DNA of 64,000 nucleotides from Facklamia sp964471435 (lineage in GTDB: Bacteria > Bacillota > Bacilli > Lactobacillales > Aerococcaceae), in NCBI GenBank assembly GCA_964471435.1, contig CAYYGA010000001.1, positions 149,774 to 213,773 on the forward strand. The letters are read 5' to 3'. The notes under the pieces were generated by a model that did no database searches, was not told where the DNA came from, and worked only from the letters and a program-made list of their open reading frames with translations. Shown here piece by piece: positions 33,552-41,346 of the stretch (position 1 is its first letter; every line of letters begins with the position of its first letter). The translations under genes were made by a program, and so were the position numbers.

Positions 33552-33646
33552 AATTCTATCTTTAAACTGGACTGGCTTCAAAAGGTATGTAAGCAAATCG
33601 GGCCAATTTCAGCTGCTGCTTTGTTGGGTATGAACCCATTCCAACT

Positions 33647-34540
33647 CTATGCTTCTTCTAAATCTTCAACATTCGGGACATCTACTTCATAAGGCATTTG
33701 TTCAAACTCTCGTACAAAAGTAAACCCTTCACCATGAACCTGCTGTACTTCGTTGATTGTTAAGAAAGCTTCCGGATCATGACGTTGAACAATCTTTTGA
33801 ACAGCAATCAACTGCCTTTGATTCACAACAGTATACAAGATTTCTCTTTCTGTCTTAGAGTAATACCCATACCCTCTAAGTACGGTGACTCCGCGGTCTA
33901 TTACCGTGGTGATGTCTTCTGCAATGTCTTGGTATTTATCCGATATGATGTAGACTGCCTTTTTCGGATTGAAACCTACTACAATAAAGTTTAAAGTAAC
34001 TGAACTTAAATAAATAGCTATCATTGTGATAATTCCATTTTCTAAACCGATAAGGATAGTGTTAGCCAGGACAATGAGTATATCTACTAAAAGTAAGGCA
34101 ACCGAGATCGATACACCGGTAAATTTATTGATAATAAGGGCGATAATATCCGTTCCTCCTGTTGAACCGTCTCCTCGTAAAACTATCCCCAGCCCTACAC
34201 CCATAAGCAGGCCTCTTGCAATAGCAGCGACAATTTTATTTTCAGGAATAAATGCAGGTGGAAAAACATTCCCTAAAAAGAAGGAAAGAACACTAATAGA
34301 TAAAATTGTATAAATAATGGTCGATTTATCTAAAAAACGCCACCCTAATATTAATATAAATATGTTAAGTATTAATGAAGTTGTCGGGATATTTAACCCG
34401 ATAGTATAGTATAAAAACAAAGTTACTCCGGTTATTCCGCCATCCGCCAGATTATTAGGTATAGTAATCCAATTAATTGCCAGGGCCACTAAAAAAGTTC
34501 CTAATATCACTAGAATTATTGATCGAATCGTACGTTTCAT
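33647..34540 (-). CDS. YitT-family membrane protein (DUF161/DUF2179)
   Basis: A 297-aa protein with five to six membrane helices in residues 1-190 (for example 'IILVILGTFLVALAINWITI', 'LILNIFILILGWRFL' and 'ALLLVDILIVLANTILIG') and a soluble C-terminal DUF2179 domain ('AEDITTVIDRGVTVLRGYGY', 'REILYTVVNQRQLIAVQKIV'). Family members are abundant in Firmicutes and their function is not established. It starts at ATG behind AAAGGAGG. No partner gene is adjacent. Confidence 0.93.
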   Translation of the reverse strand: MKRTIRSIILVILGTFLVALAINWITIPNNLADGGITGVTLFLYYTIGLNIPTTSLILNIFILILGWRFLDKSTIIYTILSISVLSFFLGNVFPPAFIPENKIVAAIARGLLMGVGLGIVLRGDGSTGGTDIIALIINKFTGVSISVALLLVDILIVLANTILIGLENGIITMIAIYLSSVTLNFIVVGFNPKKAVYIISDKYQDIAEDITTVIDRGVTVLRGYGYYSKTEREILYTVVNQRQLIAVQKIVQRHDPEAFLTINEVQQVHGEGFTFVREFEQMPYEVDVPNVEDLEEA

Positions 34541-34649
34541 ATAATTTTTGCCTCCTTTGATGTCTTTATCATTATAACATTGGACTATGCAAGTATTAAG
34601 GGTGTGTCATTAGATTTTTTAAGTCTCATTATTATTTAATTTTGGAGCC

Positions 34650-34739
34650 AAAAAAGCTAATATCCCTAAGTGTTTTCCTTTGTCTGCTTTACAATAAAAG
34701 CAAGACAGGTACTCCTTTCTTAAAGATACTAGCTTTTTT
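34650..34739 (-). terminator. Terminator of the pcrA-ligA-camS-gatCAB operon
   Basis: AAAAAAGCTA (34650-34659) pairs with TAGCTTTTTT (34730-34739), with a nested GTCTGCTTT/AAAGCAAGAC hairpin (34682-34706). It lies directly after the gatB stop codon on the minus strand. The loop is long, so folding is less sure than for the simpler terminators here. Confidence 0.65.
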
Positions 34740-34763
34740 AATTAAAAATACGAATCTTCAATT

Positions 34764-36194
34764 CTACATACTGTCTAATTTTTCTAAAATCAGCTTGTTC
34801 ACAACTTGAGGATTTGCTTTCCCTCTTGTTTGCTTCATAACTTGCCCTACAAAGTAACCTAATGCACGGTCCTTACCATTTTTATAATCTTCTACTGATT
34901 TAGGATCGCCTTCTACAATTTCATCAATCATAGGTTGTAATTTAGCTGGATCAGATAATTGAGCCATACCGCGTGCTTCTACTATCTCATTGGCATCTCC
35001 GCCTTCTTCAGCTAAGATTTTAAATAATTGCTTAGCGATTTTAGACGATATCGTACCGTCTGCAATTAATTTAATCATTGCAGCCAAATTATCGGGTGTG
35101 AGTCCTGTTTGTGAAAGGGTAGTTTGTTCTGAATTTAGAAAAGCAGAAACCTCTCCCATCAACCAGTTAGAAGCTTGTTTAGGGTCAGCTCCTTGAGCCA
35201 CAGTCTCATCAAAGAAATCAGACATATCTTTTTGTAAAGTTAAGACTTTAGCATCATATTCAGGTAAGTCATATTCTTGCGTATAACGCTGGCGGCGGTG
35301 ATCTGGCATTTCCGGCATCTCGGATTCTATTTTTTGAATCCACTCTTCACTAATCGTAATTGGCGGGATATCAGCTTCTGGGAAGTAACGATAGTCTGCT
35401 TCTCCTTCTTTACCACGCATGGGAATAGTTTTCCCTGTTTTTTCATCAAGCCGGAGAGTTTCCTGGATAATCGTACCACCTGAAAGTAAGAGCTCAGCTT
35501 GTCTTTTCTCTTCATATTCTAAACCTTTTCGCACATGGTTAAAGGAATTTAAGTTTTTAATTTCAGTTTTAGTACCGAATGCTTCTTGTCCATAAGGTCT
35601 TAATGAAATATTCCCATCACAGCGCAGGGAGCCTTCTTCCATCTTCACGTCAGAAACGCCTGTAAACATAATTTTTTCTCTTAATGCTTCTAAAAAAGCA
35701 TACGCTTCATCAGGGGAATGAATATCAGGGTAAGTAACAATTTCAATTAATGGAGTTCCTTGACGGTTCAAATCAATATAAGAAAAGCCATCTGTTCCGT
35801 GAGTGTTTTTACCTGCATCTTCTTCTAAATGGACACGTTCAATTCGAATTCGTTTAATTTCTCCGTCTACTTCCACATCCAGATAACCATTGGAGCCGAC
35901 TGGCTGATCCATTTGAGAAATTTGGTAAGCGGATGGGTTGTCTGGATAAAAATAGTTCTTACGATCAAATTTCATTTCACGTGCAACTTCACAATTTAAA
36001 GCGAGAGAAGCTTTGATTCCGTATTCGATCGCCTGGCGGTTAACTGTCGGTAATGCTCCAGGGTAAGCCCAATCTTTTTCGTTTGTATTCGCATTTGGTG
36101 CTGCCCCGAATCCTGATGGAGAGGAAGAAAATATTTTCGACTTCGTTTTCAATTCCACGTGAACTTCTAATCCAATAACAGTTTCAAAATTCAT
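34764..36194 (-). CDS. gatB: Asp-tRNA(Asn)/Glu-tRNA(Gln) amidotransferase subunit B
   Basis: A 476-aa tRNA-binding and kinase subunit of GatCAB, which converts Glu-tRNA(Gln) and Asp-tRNA(Asn) to the correct aminoacyl-tRNAs. The signature 'FETVIGLEVHVELKTKSKIF' opens the protein; 'MKFDRKNYFYPDNPSAYQIS' (phrase given in part) and 'DLNRQGTPLIEIVT' follow, and the C-terminal YqeY-like helical domain ends 'MKQTRGKANPQVVNKLI'. It starts immediately after the gatA stop, with TAAGGAGGG inside the end of gatA. Translational coupling is likely. Confidence 0.97.
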   Translation of the reverse strand: MNFETVIGLEVHVELKTKSKIFSSSPSGFGAAPNANTNEKDWAYPGALPTVNRQAIEYGIKASLALNCEVAREMKFDRKNYFYPDNPSAYQISQMDQPVGSNGYLDVEVDGEIKRIRIERVHLEEDAGKNTHGTDGFSYIDLNRQGTPLIEIVTYPDIHSPDEAYAFLEALREKIMFTGVSDVKMEEGSLRCDGNISLRPYGQEAFGTKTEIKNLNSFNHVRKGLEYEEKRQAELLLSGGTIIQETLRLDEKTGKTIPMRGKEGEADYRYFPEADIPPITISEEWIQKIESEMPEMPDHRRQRYTQEYDLPEYDAKVLTLQKDMSDFFDETVAQGADPKQASNWLMGEVSAFLNSEQTTLSQTGLTPDNLAAMIKLIADGTISSKIAKQLFKILAEEGGDANEIVEARGMAQLSDPAKLQPMIDEIVEGDPKSVEDYKNGKDRALGYFVGQVMKQTRGKANPQVVNKLILEKLDSM

Positions 36195-37670
36195 TTAAAT
36201 TCCCTCCTTAAATTCAGGCATTTTTTGTGAATAATCATGGCCTTGTTCAAAAGCATGAGCTACTTGGTAAAGTAAAGCTTCACTATTGACCGGTCCATGT
36301 AAAGCAAGTCCGATCGGCAGTTCATTTGAATCAAAACCGGCGGGTACTGAAATACTTGGAATACCTGCTAAGTTTATCGGAACGGTCAGTAAGTCCGCTA
36401 CATACATTTCTAATGGATTATCAATTTTTCCACCTATTTTATAAGCAGAACTGGTAGTAACAGGTCCCATTATTACATCATATTCAGAGAAGACATTTTC
36501 AAAATCCTGTCTAATTAATGTACGCACTCTAGCAGCCTTTTCAAAAAACAAATCATAGGCTCCAGCACTCAGGCAATAGGTTCCCAGCATAATCCGACGT
36601 TTCACTTCATCGCCAAAGGCTTCTGAGCGTGATTTAACATAAATATCCTCTAATGAGGTCGTGTCTTCTGCACGGTAGCCATAGCGGATACCATCATAAC
36701 GTTGTAGATTAGAAGAAGCTTCTGCAGATGCAATAATATAATAGACATTAATTCCATATTCAGAATGTGGAAGCTCCACTTCTTCTACGGTTGCTCCTTG
36801 CTCAATGAAGAATTTTTCAGCCTTTATCATTGCATCCCGGATTTCTTGGTTGATTGCTTCCGATTTATATTCTTTAGGGAAAGCAATCTTCAACCCTTTA
36901 ATTGATTTTCCTAGTAAGCCGCTATAATCCGTGTCATCATCTGGTAAGCTGGTCGCATCGTTTGAATCATTACCTGCAATAGCTTGTAACATTAAGGCAT
37001 TATCCTCAACTGTTAAAGTCATAGGACCTATGCTGTCTAAACTTGATCCAAAGGCAACGACTCCGTGTCTGGAAACTTTTCCATAAGAAGGTTTCATCCC
37101 TACAATCCCTGTGAAAGCAGCAGGTTGGCGGATTGAGCCACCTGTATCCGTGCCCAGTGTAGCAGGTACTTGACGTGCAGCTACTGCAGCAGAAGAACCA
37201 CCTGAGGAGCCACCGGGTACACGTTCTAAGTCCCAAGGATTACGGGTGTTTTTAAAGGCAGAGTTTTCAGTTGATCCGCCCATAGCAAATTCGTCTAAAT
37301 TTAATTTTCCTACAATAATAGCGCCTGCTGCTACTAGTTTCTTAACTACGAAAGCATCATAGGTAGGCACGAAATTTTCAAGCATTTTACTGGCTGCTGT
37401 AGTAGTAAACCCTTTAGTTAATATATTATCTTTAACAGCTACCGGAATACCGTTCAATAAAGGTGCATCCTCACCATAGCCGCGCTCGTCAGCTTGCCGA
37501 GCCGCTTCCAGAGCTGATTCTTTTTCTTCTTCATAGTTAATGAAGGCATGAACTTTTTCTTCCAGTTCAGTAATTTTATCATAAGTATGTTCAATGAGTT
37601 GGACCGCAGTAAATTCACCGGCTGCTAGTCCTTGTTTTAAAGCTACAATTGTCTGTGGAAATTTTCCCAT
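36195..37670 (-). CDS. gatA: Asp-tRNA(Asn)/Glu-tRNA(Gln) amidotransferase subunit A
   Basis: A 491-aa amidase-signature enzyme that releases ammonia from glutamine. The Ser-cisSer-Lys triad is in 'GIPVAVKDNILTKGF' (Lys) and 'RVPGGSSGGSSAAVAA', with the nucleophile region 'TDTGGSIRQPAAFTGIVGMK'-like at about residues 173-192. The start is ATG 37670, one base after the gatC stop and behind GGAGAGGG; an upstream start at 37739 lies inside gatC and adds unrelated residues. Part of the gatC-gatA-gatB cluster. Confidence 0.97.
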   Translation of the reverse strand: MGKFPQTIVALKQGLAAGEFTAVQLIEHTYDKITELEEKVHAFINYEEEKESALEAARQADERGYGEDAPLLNGIPVAVKDNILTKGFTTTAASKMLENFVPTYDAFVVKKLVAAGAIIVGKLNLDEFAMGGSTENSAFKNTRNPWDLERVPGGSSGGSSAAVAARQVPATLGTDTGGSIRQPAAFTGIVGMKPSYGKVSRHGVVAFGSSLDSIGPMTLTVEDNALMLQAIAGNDSNDATSLPDDDTDYSGLLGKSIKGLKIAFPKEYKSEAINQEIRDAMIKAEKFFIEQGATVEEVELPHSEYGINVYYIIASAEASSNLQRYDGIRYGYRAEDTTSLEDIYVKSRSEAFGDEVKRRIMLGTYCLSAGAYDLFFEKAARVRTLIRQDFENVFSEYDVIMGPVTTSSAYKIGGKIDNPLEMYVADLLTVPINLAGIPSISVPAGFDSNELPIGLALHGPVNSEALLYQVAHAFEQGHDYSQKMPEFKEGI

Positions 37671-37671
37671 T

Positions 37672-37971
37672 TTATGCACCCTCTCCTTCTTCAATAATGA
37701 CTGGTACTTGAATATAGCCATCCTGGGTAGCTGGTGCATTGGCTAGTATAGCATCCATATTATCATTTTTAATTCCCTCATCTTCACGATAGACATTTTT
37801 TAAATCATTGCCGTGATAAGTAGGTTTTACTCCATCTGTGTCAACTTCTTGTAGATGTTCTACCATTTCTACGATTCGTTGAATTTCAGGGGTAAACTTT
37901 TCCATTTCTGCTTCATCAAGCTGTAGTTTAGCCAGTTTAGCAACATGTTGAACATTCGCACTTGTTAACAT
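37672..37971 (-). CDS. gatC: Asp-tRNA(Asn)/Glu-tRNA(Gln) amidotransferase subunit C
   Basis: A 99-aa subunit that stabilises the GatA-GatB interface. The family pattern 'VQHVAKLAKLQLDEAEMEKF' and the C-terminal 'ANAPATQDGYIQVPVI' are intact. ATG behind AGGAGG. The stop codon is one base from the gatA start. It follows camS by 12 bp. Confidence 0.96.
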   Translation of the reverse strand: MLTSANVQHVAKLAKLQLDEAEMEKFTPEIQRIVEMVEHLQEVDTDGVKPTYHGNDLKNVYREDEGIKNDNMDAILANAPATQDGYIQVPVIIEEGEGA

Positions 37972-37983
37972 TATTCATTCCTC

Positions 37984-39291
37984 CTATTGTCTAAAGATAT
38001 GTGATTGGTATTCACTTGCCCCAACTTGACGTCCGACATAGGCTTCAACTCCCGTATTGGAAACAATCTTTATTTCGATGCCTATATTTTCCGGAAAGTG
38101 TCTTTGAGCTGCATCAGTTACGTATTGGGTTAAAGCCGTTACTTCTGTCAATTGATAAAATTGGGTAACAATTTCGATATCCAATGATTCTAAACTATCA
38201 TCCACATATAGGGCTTGTCCGTAAATACCATTTAAATTAGGGAAAAAGTTTTGGACTTGATCCATAAAGTTATTAAAATAATTATATTGATCCGCTTCAA
38301 GACCGGCATCTAGTAAAGGCAGTGAGACGCGGTACTCATTACGTTCCGTCCAATCAGAAACAGCGTTTCCTTCACGTGAAATCCCGTCCATAATATATGT
38401 CCCGCCCACAATTTCTTCAGCTGGAGCCTGACGGAAAATACCAACAACTATCGGAATCGAGCGTAATTGTTCTGTAGATCTGAGGCGGCCTACTATGATG
38501 TTAGCATAAGCCCGTCCACGTTCTCTCATCTCTCCCATTGAAATATCCCGGTGATACACAACTCCTTGGGAGTCCGTATATTGATAACTTGAATTCATTG
38601 AAAGACCAATGACAATTCCTGCTAAATCAAAGCCGTCTTCTGTTTCCACCATTAAGTTTTTTTCCATAATTCCTGATAAATAAATAGGGTTGGATTCAAC
38701 TTGGGTCACCTGTGTTATCCCTGCTTCATCTGTCTCATCTTCGACTATATTACCTTCTTCGTCTACCAGCACAATATCTCCTGACTCAGTAACGGATTCA
38801 ATGCCTGATTCTTCATCTAACCCTTCCGGGTCATCGGCAGGTGATACAGATTCATCATCCTGTTCTTCAAGTTCTATGACAGCCTCATCGGTTGGTGTCT
38901 CTGGGTTTAATCCTTCTGGATTGGTATCAGATTCCCTGCTCACCCAGGAAGTGAGACGCTCACTGTCAATCAACTGCCCTTCTTGTAAATAGTACTGATC
39001 CGTTGGGAATACTTCCCGGGAGATTCTTAAGAGCCCTTCTTCTAGAGCGAATGCATTTCCCGTTGAAGACAAAGTATAATCAGCGCTGGCAGAAGGTCCA
39101 AGTTGATACTGTCCATCAATAATAACAGAACGATAGTGTAGAGGGGATAATTGATTAGCGGTCGTTTGAACAGTCACCGTGTCGGGACTTTGAGCTTCAG
39201 TGGTATTGGTTTGACTTTCTAAGTTATTCAAACAACCTCCCAGAATACTCATTAATCCAATCAGACCGATTATTTTATTGATTTTCTTCAT
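37984..39291 (-). CDS. camS: CamS-family sex-pheromone lipoprotein
   Basis: A 435-aa exported lipoprotein; the signal peptide ends in a lipobox, 'LMSILGGC' with Cys20. In enterococci and staphylococci the CamS signal peptide yields a peptide pheromone; the mature protein's role is not established. The core is recognisable around 'GLLRISREVFPTDQYYLQEG' and 'PIYLSGIMEKNLMVE'. Between them lies an acidic, low-complexity insert (about residues 134-196) absent from the CamS proteins I know. It starts inside the end of ligA (17-bp overlap) and is followed by gatC, the classic Bacilli order. Confidence 0.92.
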   Translation of the reverse strand: MKKINKIIGLIGLMSILGGCLNNLESQTNTTEAQSPDTVTVQTTANQLSPLHYRSVIIDGQYQLGPSASADYTLSSTGNAFALEEGLLRISREVFPTDQYYLQEGQLIDSERLTSWVSRESDTNPEGLNPETPTDEAVIELEEQDDESVSPADDPEGLDEESGIESVTESGDIVLVDEEGNIVEDETDEAGITQVTQVESNPIYLSGIMEKNLMVETEDGFDLAGIVIGLSMNSSYQYTDSQGVVYHRDISMGEMRERGRAYANIIVGRLRSTEQLRSIPIVVGIFRQAPAEEIVGGTYIMDGISREGNAVSDWTERNEYRVSLPLLDAGLEADQYNYFNNFMDQVQNFFPNLNGIYGQALYVDDSLESLDIEIVTQFYQLTEVTALTQYVTDAAQRHFPENIGIEIKIVSNTGVEAYVGRQVGASEYQSHIFRQ

Positions 39292-41317
39292 CTTTCACTC
39301 CACTCTCTGCTAATTTTTGTTTTAAAGTGTTCTCATCCATAATTTCTATTCCCAGTTCTTGGGCTTTATCCAATTTACTGCCGGCACTTTCACCTGCAAT
39401 GAGAATATCTGTCTTCTTCGACACACTGCCGGTAACTTTTGCACCTAGCCCTTCCAAAATAGCTTTGGCTTCATTCCGGGAATAGCTTTCCATTGTTCCA
39501 GTAAGAACAACTGTTTTATCTGTCCAAAAGTTATCATTTTCTTCCACTTGTGAAAGATCAGGACCTAAATAAGTCATATTCACACCTGCTGTACTTAAAC
39601 GTTTAATTAAGGAAAGATTACTTTCTTCTCCAAAGTATGCCACAACTGACTGACTAATCATAGGTCCAATTCCATCAATCTCAGTAATCATTTCAACTTC
39701 TGCTTGAGCAATTGCTTCCATTGTACCAAATTTTTGTGCTATTAGTTGAGCGGCTTTAGCTCCTACATGACGAATTCCTAATCCAAATAGAAGACGTTCC
39801 AGCGAGTTAGATTTAGATTTTTCAATTGCCGTAAAAAAGTTATGGGCTGATTTTTCTTTCACTTTATCTAATAGTAGAAAATCTTCTTCATTTAAATAAT
39901 ATAAGCCAGCTGGGTCCTTTATCAGTTCTTTAGCTAGTAATTGACCGATTATTTTCTCTCCGATGCCATCAATATTCATTGCATTGCGAGAGGCAAAGTG
40001 ACTAATTTGAGCTAATTTCTGCGCTGGACATAAAAGGTTTACGCAGCGAACAGCCACTTCGCCTTCCGGTCTTACAAGCTCTGCTTTGCATTCAGGACAG
40101 AACTTGGGTATTTCTAAAGCTTGAGAGTCTTCCGGCCTCAAGTCTTTTAAAACCCCGGTCACTTCTGGTATGATATCGCCTGCTTTTTGTAAGGTAACTT
40201 GATCTTTGATACGGATATCCAGAGCTTCAATAAAATCGATATTGTGCAAAGTGGCTCTTTGAACGACTGTTCCTGCCAATTGAACAGGCGTCATAATAGC
40301 CGTGGGAGTGACAACACCGGTACGTCCGACCGTCCACTCCACGTCTAACACTTGGGTTTGAGCCAGTTCTGCCGGGAATTTATAAGCGGTCGCCCAGCGG
40401 GGAGCTTTTACAGTGAAGCCCATTTCCTCTTGGAATTTTACCTGGTTCACTTTAATGACAATCCCATCAATTTCATAATCCAATTCATGCCGGCGCTCAC
40501 TCATAAGACGAATGTAGTCAATCACTTCCTCTTTGGTTTGACACAACCTACGAAGAGGATTGGTTCTTAAACCAGCTGATTCCAACTCTTCAAATAAATG
40601 TGCTTGAGATTCTACTTGGAAATCTTCAGTATAGACAGCTCCGTATAAAAATAAATTCAGCTGTCTTTCAGCTACTTTGGCAGGATTAATTTGTCTTAAA
40701 GCTCCTGCCGCTGCATTTCTGGGGTTTGCAAAAGGCTCCATCCCCATTTCATCCCGCTGCTCATTTAGACTAACAAAAACCGTTTTAGGCATATATGCTT
40801 CTCCACGTATTTCAGCGGTTAAATTTCTTCTTAAACGTAAAGGAAGCGACTTAATGGTACGTAAGTTGTTGGTAATATCTTCACCGATATTCCCATCACC
40901 GCGGGTAGCCCCTCTTATAAACTTCCCTTCTTCATAGGTTAAGGCGATCGCTAATCCGTCGATTTTGCATTCACACATGAAGGTAGCTTCTTCTCCTACT
41001 GCACGGTATACCCTATCTATAAAAGAAGTAATATCTTCTTCGTCGAATGCATTACCCAAACTGTACATAGGCTCGCTGTGTTGAATTTTAGCAAAACCTT
41101 CCAGCAGCTGATCTCCTACCCGTTGAGTCGGCGAGTCTGATGTAATCCATGATGGATTTTCTTTTTCAATCATTTCCAGTTCCCGGTATAAGAGATCATA
41201 CTCTTGGTCAGTAACAAGCGGTTGGTCTAATACATAATAATGATAAGCATAATCATTTAATAAATTTTTTAATTCATCTAATCGTTCCCGACTAAACTCT
41301 ATTGATTTTTCTGACAT
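39275..41317 (-). CDS. ligA: NAD-dependent DNA ligase
   Basis: A 680-aa replication and repair ligase. Domain Ia and the adenylation domain contain the nucleophile KxDG in 'FMCECKIDGLAIALTYE'; the Cys4 zinc finger is 'CPECKAEL...CVNLLCPAQ' at residues about 407-433; helix-hairpin-helix repeats include 'RNAMNIDGIGEKIIGQLL', and the C-terminal BRCT domain is around 'DKTVVLTGTMESYSRNEAKA'. ATG behind GGAGG. It lies 29 bp after pcrA and overlaps camS. Confidence 0.97.
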   Translation of the reverse strand: MSEKSIEFSRERLDELKNLLNDYAYHYYVLDQPLVTDQEYDLLYRELEMIEKENPSWITSDSPTQRVGDQLLEGFAKIQHSEPMYSLGNAFDEEDITSFIDRVYRAVGEEATFMCECKIDGLAIALTYEEGKFIRGATRGDGNIGEDITNNLRTIKSLPLRLRRNLTAEIRGEAYMPKTVFVSLNEQRDEMGMEPFANPRNAAAGALRQINPAKVAERQLNLFLYGAVYTEDFQVESQAHLFEELESAGLRTNPLRRLCQTKEEVIDYIRLMSERRHELDYEIDGIVIKVNQVKFQEEMGFTVKAPRWATAYKFPAELAQTQVLDVEWTVGRTGVVTPTAIMTPVQLAGTVVQRATLHNIDFIEALDIRIKDQVTLQKAGDIIPEVTGVLKDLRPEDSQALEIPKFCPECKAELVRPEGEVAVRCVNLLCPAQKLAQISHFASRNAMNIDGIGEKIIGQLLAKELIKDPAGLYYLNEEDFLLLDKVKEKSAHNFFTAIEKSKSNSLERLLFGLGIRHVGAKAAQLIAQKFGTMEAIAQAEVEMITEIDGIGPMISQSVVAYFGEESNLSLIKRLSTAGVNMTYLGPDLSQVEENDNFWTDKTVVLTGTMESYSRNEAKAILEGLGAKVTGSVSKKTDILIAGESAGSKLDKAQELGIEIMDENTLKQKLAESGVKDEENQ

Positions 41318-41346
41318 GTTCTTACCTCCATAATTGAACTGAGAAA

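Noticed and set aside
38690..38992. A Ser-rich 100-codon plus-strand frame.
   Set aside because: It is the reverse complement of the acidic GAA/GAT-rich insert of CamS; its Ser richness follows from that.
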